Part shown: in pieces, positions 56,400 to 64,000 of the stretch
How the letters are laid out: each line of letters starts with the position of its first letter
Numbering within the stretch: position 1 is the stretch's first letter
Source: Calliphora vicina
Lineage: Eukaryota > Arthropoda > Insecta > Diptera > Calliphoridae
Assembly (NCBI RefSeq): GCF_958450345.1
Contig: NC_088782.1
Coordinates: 103,322,358 to 103,386,357, forward strand
DNA: 64,000 nt
Reading direction: 5' to 3'
The notes under the pieces: generated by a model
Databases searched by the model: none
Told to the model about the DNA's origin: nothing
The model's input: only the letters and a program-made list of their open reading frames with translations
Translations under genes and position numbers: made by a program

Positions 56400-57540
56400 T
56401 TGACCGGAATGATCGGATCAAAAATCTGTAACATTTGAATGGATGCGGATTTTTATAAGATTTTTTTTGTTGAATAGGTGGGACTTTAAGCTTTAATATG
56501 TAATTTTAATCTTAAAAATCTATTTATTAAAAAAAAAGTTATGAACGGTTAAAAATAATTTTTTTTATTTTTTTGGAGATTTTATATAAAAGTAATAGTA
56601 CTATAGTACCTCTAATTCACATATTTTTAGACCGATTTCAAAATTTTAAACAATTATGGAATTAGTCTTTCATAAATGTCTTCTTATTAATGAAATTATG
56701 TTTATAAAAAGTTTATTTTTTTTCGTAATTTTTCAAATACTAATTCCTATTTTTTTTGCACAGTGTTTTAAAAATAATTTTATATAGACAAAAATGAGAC
56801 TTTACTTGTTAAAATCGGTTTATATTTGCAAAAGTTATTAAACTTTTTCTAAAAAATTTATCTTGTAAATTAAAAATTGTACAAACAATTTTTTTTATAC
56901 TTGGTTTTTTGTTTTTTTATTCATATGCGTTGAGGGAGAAAATACTATAGAATGTGTTAATGGAAAGTTGAATAATTTTTACAATTTTCATCTGATTAAA
57001 AAAATGAAAACACTGTTTTGTTAAGAACTAAAATAGTTATAAATTTTTATAAGCTATCATAGCAAATATTTTTTTTTAATTTCTGAGTTGCTCAACATTT
57101 TTGCATGACATTTGTTTATAGGCACAAAAAGGCCGCTAATTTTATACATCTTTTAGATAATAAGTCAAGCGATAATTCTATGTTAAAACTAGATCGGTGG
57201 CAGACGGCGCCAATAATTAAAATCCTAGTCAAAGTTGCGTAGGTAAGCCAAAAAACAAATCTGCTAACAATATATGCAAAACTCATTACAAAGATATAAT
57301 CTGGACAAGATACCCTTTTCAACAAGATATAACAATCCTAAAAAAAATAATTATAAATATTAAAAATACGCCTTTGAATATGGTATAATTTTAACTAATT
57401 AAATCTTTAAAGCCATTTTCGAATACTTCTGTTGACATAATAAATATAATTTCTGCAAATAATTATTGCTTGACGTCTTAACTTTACGATAGAACTTGTT
57501 TTATGGTTTATTTCAATCATTTGCAAAAATCAATTATGAG
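56400..57540. other. No gene recognised
   Basis: AT-rich. The forward reading near 57,120-57,310 (KAANFIHLLDNKSSDNSMLK) looks slightly protein-like but has no motif I can assign. Confidence 0.4.
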
Positions 57541-57544
57541 ATGC

Positions 57545-57960
57545 ATTCACCATATATAATCCACTGTGTGCCGTGGTAAAAAATTGACATTATTATTTGA
57601 ATACCACTCAAGGGCTTTTTTCCATAGTGGCATGATGCCAAATCGGCCGTCTACAAAAAGCCGTTTCTGTAGTCACAAATTATTGGCTTCTTTTGCCCTA
57701 ACTGCAAATAACTTGCCACACAAGACACTTCTTAGGAAATTTTGTTTGTTTTTTGTCCAGTATAGATCTTGAAAATTACCTTGTCCATGTAAGTTTCATC
57801 GTCTATCACAGGTGTACTTTTTTATAAAATTTTACTTAAATTTTTTCGCTCGTTCTTTTGCTTCTAAGTTCTTTATAGAACTTTCTGAACTTTATACAAC
57901 TTTGACCCAGCATTAGCTTTGGCTCTGCGTACAAAAGAATCAGAGCATTTAACATGTTCG
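57545..57960 (-). pseudogene. Tc1-like transposase relic
   Basis: On the minus strand frames give AKANAGSKLYKVQKVL, STPVIDDETYMDKVIF (first catalytic aspartate in DDETY), then TKFPKKCLVWQVICS, GKRSQ.FVTTETAF and finally MPLWKKALEWYSNNNVNFF (the end of the catalytic domain, usually HYSKxVLEWYKNNNV). This matches a Tc1-like family common in arthropods (KKYLVWQAICSCGKRS.PFVTTGTVN). The block with the second aspartate (WPDLA) is distorted, with frameshifts and a deletion. Confidence 0.82.
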
Positions 57961-59088
57961 GTGCTCTTCCAATATCTGTTAAACCTTCCTGATCTTCCTG
58001 ATCAAGGTTTCTTTCACTGTTCAAGAAATCCTTATATTTTTAATGGCTTTTGATCGGGCCAGTACATTACATATTTATTAACACTTTTTCGATCGATCCC
58101 ACTGATTCTTATTTTTAGATTTTTCTTAAATTTTCCTATTCCGTAATCCAATTATCACATCTCATATTAAATATATAGTTGCATTTATTTGGACTATACC
58201 AAGAACAGGATCACGATATATGTATTTAAAGGTCATTTTACGATATGATAACTACCTTCCAAGCATACATATTAGTCCCATGTAACGGATAGCTGCAAAA
58301 ACAAGTTTGGCTAAGGATGAGATGGAGCTTTTGTGGACCTGCTACACAAGAACAGTGATTTAAGGTACTCCTGAATAAATCTTGCTTTTGTGTGATTTCC
58401 CCCCTATTTCTTTCTATATTTAGAATTTAAAATTATTTCCTTTTCTAAATTTTCAACTGTACAATTCATCACAACACCTCAAGGATTAACAATCATCTTT
58501 ATGTACATGTTTACAAGCATGTAACACATTGTTTTCCCCACACAAGTACCTAAACTCATAGAATAGCTAGCTACATACGTTCTTATGCTAAAAATAAAAA
58601 CACAATTCTTTACACAAATATTTAATGAAGACAAAAAAAAAAACTGAATAAATACTTTAGGTGTTACCCGACAATTTTCAGACTCAAAAGGAAATGAAAT
58701 ATTGTTGTGTGTAGTTGAAATAAAAATGCAGCTTTAAGTAAAATACATATGAGCATACTTAAAATGCTATTTGGCTAACAATGCACAAGGATTTTGTGTT
58801 GTTCAAAAAGTCAAAAGAAGTGGAGAAAAAAAAGTACAAAAATAAGGGTGAAAACTGAAGTACGAGTATTAAAGTTGTATACAATCTAGACATGACTAGA
58901 TGATGATTGCTGCAGCATGCAAGTGTTTATAAGTTAAAAAATTTAAAGCCAGGATGTGTAATTTTGTTTAGCATTTGTAAAGTAATTGAAATGTTTTCTT
59001 TGTTAAGAACCACCAAAAATATGGGGGGGGGTTATATTGATTTTAACATACCATTTGTAACACATCGAAATATTGGTGGAATACCCTA
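57961..59088. other. No gene recognised
   Basis: The left edge may hold more Tc1 N-terminal remains (minus frame 58,024-57,836), but the motifs are weak. The rest has poly-A runs and a G8 run at about 59,024, and no identifiable gene. Confidence 0.4.
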
Positions 59089-59447
59089 AAGGCGGGTCAA
59101 TAAGTCCATATCATTTGTATGAAACACAGGTTTTTGGATATAAAATCATGTTATTTTTCAACATGGTCTTCTTTGAGCTTTATAGACTTTTCCAACGTTT
59201 CTCCAATTTGTTTAATCGTTATCAAAAAATTTGTTAAGGTTATCAAAACAGTTATTTCTTTCCGCCGAGCTATTTCTTCGGGTTTTGGAACAAGGAATAG
59301 TCAATAGGGGCTAAATCCGAAGAATGGAATGGATGAGGGAGCAATTCTTAGCCTAATTCATGGATATTTGCCATGGAAACTGCACATGCGTGCGCCCTTG
59401 AATTTTCCTCGTGAAAAGGAACTTTTTTCTTGGCCAAATGTGGTAGT
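59089..59447 (-). pseudogene. Mariner transposase C-terminal relic
   Basis: On the minus strand: HLAKKKVPFHEENSRAHACA and VSMANIHELG (from VLFHQDNAPAH), a degraded PSDY.LF region, PKPEEIARRKE (from NLKKWL.GK), and IGETLEKSIKLKEDHVEK followed by a stop (usual W.KCI...GDYVEK). The second catalytic aspartate (HQDNAPAH) is changed to glutamate in HEENSRAH. GCGGGTCAATAAGTCCATAT at 59,093 lies where the TIR would be. The 5' part of the gene is cut off by the HINE at 59,452. Confidence 0.85.
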
Positions 59448-59451
59448 TTTT

Positions 59452-59865
59452 ATACTCTTCACCTTCGTGAGAAGGGTCATTCCGTTTGTAATTTCCACAA
59501 TATAGTTTTCGGACCCTATAAAGTATATATATTCTGGATCCTTATAGATAGCGGAGTCGATTAAACCAATCAATTTTCTGAAGACCCCAGATATCTTCGG
59601 TATCCAAATCTTCAATAGTTCTGTCAGACATGCTTTCGAGAAGTTTCCTATTTAAAATCACCAAAATTTCCTGAGATATGAGGAAAAAACCGGGAAAACC
59701 TCCATTTTTGGCCTATTTTTGATCTATATCTGGATTACTAAGTCATTTGCAACGACGTATATAAGACCATAGTAAATTGGACCTACAATGGGTCAAAATC
59801 GAAAAAAAAAAAATTTTAACCCGAATTTTTTTTTCACAAAAAAAAATTTTAAAAAAAAATTTAGT
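59452..59865 (+). mobile_element. HINE-c copy 4, 3' end missing
   Basis: Starts TATACTCTTCACCTTCG, continues with GGGTCATTCCGTTTGTAATT, AGATAGCGGAGTCGATTAA and the inner body ACCATAGTAAATTGGACCTA shared with copies 2 and 3. The (GTCY)n core is deleted, and the subterminal repeat and hairpin are absent. The sequence breaks off in an A-rich stretch near 59,865. Confidence 0.8.
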
Positions 59866-61339
59866 TAGTTAGCGCCGCAGAAGGAGAATAACTTTTTAAT
59901 TATTCCAGTTTATTGCAAACATTTATTTTAATCCCTAATCACTATTAAAATAATGTTATCTATATTGTCCACAATTTACATTTACATACTTCTAATTTCC
60001 CATGCAATCATTTCCCACAAAACTTCCTACATTTGTAAATGTTTAATTAAAATAAAACATATCTTACTTGTAAAAGAACTTGCCTCAAAGTGCACATTAA
60101 TGTCATCCTGCAATTATCCTCTAATTTATTTTGTTTCCTCTTATCTTTCACCATGATTTTCATTACTTTCTTTTCTTTTGCAAGTTTGCATAGTTAGTTT
60201 CTGCTTGATTTGTTGCAAACTATTTGTACTATGCATTTTAATTGCCGCTTAAATGGTCTGTGTTTCTTGTTTTTGCACCGATAAATTATTCCCATTTGTT
60301 CAAGTGTAGCCAGTGAGTCTGGCAAGTGTAAGTGACAAACAAAAACATTGTTGCAATGTAATTTGTAAGTTGCATGTCCGCTAATATTAGATTTGTAGAG
60401 GATGTCTGAGCGAAAAGTTAACAAGGTCATAGACAACAACTACTTAAATTAAATGGCAAAATATGTGGTGGGAATATACAAATAAATTTTAATTCATAGC
60501 GATATAGTATAAGTAAAGCAAAAGAGGTCAAGACCTGTATTAATATTAAGTATACGCATTTAAGTTGAACACTTTTTTATCTACGAAATCTTATCAACCC
60601 CTCGGTGGGTAGAAGAATCACATTGAATGCTTAAAAAGTGATGACCCAAAATTGTGTAGTAATGGAAATAAAGAAATAATTTTAATAACACACCTAAATA
60701 ATTATGTTCTGATTTCTTATTGTTGCACGAAAGGCATCTTGAAATACAAATATGTACAGATTGAGAAAAAAAACTTCCGCAAACAAAATTAAACATACAA
60801 AAATGTTCTTTTCTATTTTAGCAACAAAAGGTGTTCGTGTTACTTTAAAAAAAGTTAATTTACTTAATATTATTAATGGCTTTCGATGTCTAAACAAAGT
60901 TCACATTATGCACATATTTGACAAATTAAACGTAATATCTGCATTTCTTCTAGGCTCTGTTGGTCAGATATAGTGTCCCTTCGTGACAATTTGTACAATT
61001 CATGACTAAACTCAGACACAAGAAATGTATGTATATTAGGCTGGGTCGATTTGTATGGACGATTTAAAAGTAAAAAATCGTATAGCGGAAACGAAATCTC
61101 CATAGGAAACCATAGGTCTAAAATCAAATCTTATCTAGCATTTCGTATTTTATCCAATGGATTTTTCTGATTTTTATTTTTATAACCTTCTCCATGAGTG
61201 AAATTTTTTTTTGGAATTTTGGAACGCATACGCTCTATTTTTTATATATATAAAACTATAGTTAAATATGAAATTTTGTCTTTCTATCATGGTTACAACC
61301 CGTGCCGTGCCAACTTGCGATTTAGTTTTGTGGTGCATT
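59866..61339. other. No gene recognised
   Basis: Several short frames on both strands (60,194-60,439 -, 60,752-60,973 +) without recognisable motifs. At 61,041 TTAGGCTGGGTCGATTTGTA with TGG recalls the start of other TAGGNTG-type elements, but no partner end was found. Confidence 0.4.
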
Positions 61340-61774
61340 TACAAGGGGAAAAAATGCAATTTTTTCAGTTTTTGTAAAAATTTTGACATTATATAATTAC
61401 TTTTATAATTTAATTTAAAAAAACCGAAATATGTACATAATTTTCGTTCTAATAAGATATAAAACACAAAAATTGGTAAAAAACTGTAAAAGTTATTAAA
61501 AAATCACCAGGCCATTAAAGTGTCTCAGGCCACTAGAACAAGAAATGTAGGAACAAAATTAACATATTTTGAGAAATATTAAATTAAAAGCTTATTTTTA
61601 CTTAAAATATATCTATATTTACTTGTATATGAGTTTTTGTATTCGTAGGATACCGTTAACCTATACCAAGGTATAACCAAGAAAAAATAATTTTTGTTAA
61701 CGTCAGTTTCAAAATTCCATTTTCAAATTTTTAAAAATTTTGTTTAACAAATTTCAGATTTTTTTAATCATCAC
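61340..61774 (+). repeat. Diverged single arm of FB37
   Basis: Follows the FB37 left arm (about 38,050-38,475) in order: AATTTTTTCAGTTTTTGTAA, CGAAATATGTACATAATTTT, CAGGCCATTAAAGTGTCTCAG, TACTTGTATATGAGTTTTTG, CGTAGGATACCGTTAACCTA and AAAATTTTGTTTAACAAATT. It ends where the hAT element begins (61,775). No second arm is present. Confidence 0.8.
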
Positions 61775-62089
61775 CAGGGAAACCAAAATATGCAAATGCA
61801 TGTTTTTTCTGGTGAGTCTAATGAGCACATAGATAAGATATTTACACGTTTCAGAACTATTTAAGAATTTTGGCATCGATTTGTTAGTGCATATTTTTGC
61901 ATATTTTACCCTTAAATACATATTTTTGCATATATTTGTTTTAAGAGCATATTTATGTCATATTTTGCGTTTTTAGAGCATATTTTACTGTTTAATAGCA
62001 TATTTTGAGTTTATCAAAAACAAATTTTGTCTTACTGTTGTGTTACAGATTTTTACGTCCTTTGTTTAAAATTCAAAATTGAAAAATAG

Positions 62090-62296
62090 ATGGCTTTTCA
62101 CCAAAAAAAAATTTAAAAAACAGAATTTTTTTTTTTAATTTAAAATAACAATTCGAAAAATTTGTTTATCCAAAAAATTAAAAAACTGAAAAAAAATGTT
62201 TGTTCACCTAAAAATATTAAAATTTTTTATTTTGAAGTATATTAGGTGAAGGGTATATAAGATTCGGCACAGCCGAATATAGCTCTCTTACTTGTT
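62090..62296 (+). mobile_element. HINE-c 3'-end copy inside the hAT element
   Basis: An A/T-run body, subterminal GGTGAAGGGTATATAAGATT, hairpin ATTCGGC-ACA-GCCGAAT and end CTCTTACTTG. Only the 3' portion is present. The hAT sequence resumes after it. Confidence 0.8.
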
Positions 62297-62338
62297 TTAA
62301 TATAAAATAAGCACTATTTTAATAATAGCTCCATCTAA

Positions 62339-62560
62339 ATATCAAATTTTAGTTCTAATTCAAACTTAACCGTTCTAAGTGTTAAAGAAATATTGTCTTT
62401 TAAATTTGCTCCTGTAACATCAGTTGATGTCGAAAGAACATTTTCTATGTATAAAAATGTTTTCAGATCCAATAGACAACGATTTTTATTTGAAAATTTA
62501 AGTAAATTTTTTTTGGTTAAAAATTATGTAAAAGTTTGTTTTTTTAAGAGCATATTTATT
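62339..62560 (+). pseudogene. hAT transposase C-terminal dimerisation domain
   Basis: An open stretch without its own start reads VLSVKEILSFKFAPVTSVDV, ERTFSMYKNVFRSNRQRF, LFENLSKFFLVKNYVK. It is the conserved hAT C-terminal block (P.TS...ER.FS...N...R..L...N), needed for transposase dimerisation. The rest of the protein, including the RNase-H-like catalytic core and BED finger, is missing. The frame is intact over about 70 codons with few substitutions, so decay is recent relative to the mariner relics nearby. Confidence 0.9.
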
Positions 62561-62689
62561 AAATTTTAAGAGCATATTTTAAAGTTTTTACTGCATATTT
62601 AAAGCGCCTAAAACGCTTTTTTTTGAGCATATTTCCGGTTTCCCTGATAATAACTAAATAAAATCATTTCATAACTAATAATTGTTATT

Positions 62690-64000
62690 CCTTTTTAAAA
62701 ATAAACTTATTAATAAAACTAAAAACAACTAAAAAGTTTAATTTTATATGAATATTTCGACCTATGCCGGCAATAGGGTAAATGTCGAAAATCTATAGAT
62801 TTTAATAGTTACTTGCTTAAATAAAATTACTTATAAAATTTAAATTTTTTGTAAGATATATTAAAAAAAATTTCTAATTTTTTATACCAAAATTTTCTAC
62901 GTAAAGATACCTTGAGAAAAATATAAAATTGTTATATGTTCTTAAAGAATGTTTATTTTTAATAAGAACAAGTAAGGAAGTATGGTCGGTCAAGCCCGAC
63001 CATATAATACCCTACACTAAGTAAAAGAGCAAAAACATTTTTCTTTTAAAATTTCAATAATTTATATTCGTGAGTGATTTTCGGAAGTGGGCCTTATATG
63101 GGAGCTATGACCAATTATGGACCGATCACCATGAAATTAGGTCGTGTGATTTATGTCTATATTAAAGTTAACTATGTTGAATTTTGTGTGTATACCAACA
63201 TTTTTAAGCGATTTATGAACGTTAAAGTGATTTTCGGAAGCGGGTCTATATGGGAGCTATGACTAATTATGGACCGATCGTAACAAAATTTGGTGACATG
63301 AATTTTGTGTATATAAAACTTATTTGGAGCGGAATTTGTGGAGATACATATATAAATTAAACATTTATGACCGATAAAGTCCAATTTCGGAAGGACATAG
63401 GTTCTTCTTTGAGCCGAAAAAATTATATGTACCAAATTTCATTGAAATATCTTCAAAATTGCGACCTGTACGCTGCGCACAAGGTTTACATGGACAGCCA
63501 GCCAGCCGACCAGACGGACGGACGGACATCGTTTAATCGACTCAAAAAGTGATTCTAAGTCAATCGCTATACTTTAAGGTGGGTGTTAGACTAATATTTT
63601 TGGGCGTTACAAACATCTGCACAAAAGCATAATATCCTCCCCTATGGTGGTGTAGGGTATAAAAGAGTTAAGTCACCTTTTCGCCCAAAAAACAACAAAA
63701 ATCAAACATTTTTTTTAATATTTAAATTGAAAATCGTTTATTTTTGGATTCATAGTTGTCTAACTAACAAAAAAATCGAGTCTGTTCGGTTCAAAAGTAC
63801 GACCTATATTTTTAAAAAAGCGAACCAAGGTAAGGCAAAATTTTAAAATTTCAATTTTGAAATGCCTATAACTCGGAAATTATAAGAGATAAATAGCACA
63901 CGCAAGCCGAGCGCTTTCCAAAAATATAAAAATCTTTGAAATAGGATGGGAAACATCAAATTGCAAAATGTTACATATCGAAGGTACCCTCATAGCGCCG
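62690..64000 (-). mobile_element. FX copy d (runs off the window)
   Basis: The inverse of FX: AGTTAAGTCACCTTTTCGCC, AAATCGTTTATTTTTGGAT, CCGAGCGCTTTCC and ACATATCGAAGGTACCCTCA, which in copies a-c read in the opposite direction near their left ends. The terminal repeat lies beyond the window. It is opened by HINE-b copy 2 at 62,968-63,664. The leftmost part (62,690-62,900) matches 49,745-49,960. Confidence 0.8.
62968..63664 (-). mobile_element. HINE-b copy 2: complete ~700-bp element
   Basis: On the minus strand the 5' end is ATACCCTACACC (63,649-63,660). The core is seen as GACGGACGGACGGACATCG at 63,512. The 3' side has subterminal GTGTAGGGTATTATATGG, hairpin ATGGTCGG-GCTTGA-CCGACCAT and end CTTCCTTACTTG. 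It holds one full and one partial 153-bp-type unit. It lies in a T/A run of FX copy d whose uninterrupted form is seen in copy b (ACTCTTTTTTTATTAAAAAA near 30,361). Confidence 0.92.

Larger units (their letters stand above)
61775..62646 (+). mobile_element. hAT element, 872 bp, internally deleted
   Basis: The ends are CAGGGAAACC and GGTTTCCCTG, flanked by ATCATCAC (61,767-61,774) and ATAATAAC (62,647-62,654), an 8-bp duplication with two mismatches. The subterminal regions carry many GCATATTTT words in both halves (TTTTTGCATATTTTACCC, AGAGCATATTTTAAAG), likely transposase-binding repeats. The 3' part keeps the end of the transposase gene (62,339-62,560). A HINE-c 3' end interrupts it at 62,090-62,296. 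Confidence 0.9.

Overview
The window is a gene-poor, strongly AT-rich stretch of animal nuclear DNA, most likely from a higher fly (Brachycera, perhaps a calyptrate). The evidence is the repeat set: many copies of DINE-1/mini-me-type Helentron-derived elements with a (GTCY)n core and a 3' hairpin before an ACTTG end, Jockey-like and RNase-H-bearing LINEs, mariner and Tc1 relics, and hAT, Helitron and piggyBac-like elements. I could not support any complete host protein-coding gene, and the only tRNA-like sequence is a degenerate SINE head. Most open reading frames are chance frames or frames running through tandem repeats.

Layout. 1-5 kb: a Jockey LINE 3' end, a mariner fragment and featureless AT-rich DNA. 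5-10.5 kb: a fold-back element with a 9-bp target duplication carrying a GC-rich 81-bp tandem repeat, a degenerate satellite, and a 2.3-kb Helentron-derived element (HINE-a copy A). 10.8-17.3 kb: a small hAT-like MITE, a possible solo LTR, a HINE-c element holding a perfect 207-copy GATATA array, an inverted repeat, a SINE head and a 1.48-kb TIR element. 19-23.3 kb: a ~36-bp minisatellite with a MITE, a LINE reverse transcriptase relic, and a TIR-family element (called FX here) carrying a hAT MITE and a HINE-c. 24.5-26.8 kb: a large fold-back. 27-28.1 kb: a HINE-b with 153-bp tandem repeats. 28.6-33.9 kb: two mariner-superfamily pseudogenes, one opened by FX, itself opened by an unclassified element (U), itself opened by a hAT MITE (hZ). 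35.5-36.2 kb: a 312-bp tandem duplication with TTAA-flanked mini-elements. 36.2-43.1 kb: a LINE opened by a second LINE, which is opened by a 2.4-kb fold-back hAT element; a separate TIR element sits further along the first LINE. 44-47.3 kb: an inverted repeat and HINE-a copy B. 47.8-50 kb: FX plus a Helitron relic. 50.9-54.3 kb: hZ copy 2 carrying a Tc1-like element, and a mariner relic. 55-56.3 kb: a satellite opened by a HINE-c. 57.5-59.9 kb: Tc1 and mariner relics and a HINE-c. 61.3-64 kb: a fold-back relic, a hAT element holding a HINE 3' end, and FX opened by a HINE-b.

Nothing here looks like a working gene system. The value of the window is as a record of insertion order. Several insertions have target-site duplications, and in two cases an uninterrupted copy of the target lies elsewhere in the window, so element boundaries can be set by direct comparison. 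Local labels (FX, U, hZ, FB24, FB37, HINE-a/b/c) are mine. Similarity statements were made by eye, without database searches.
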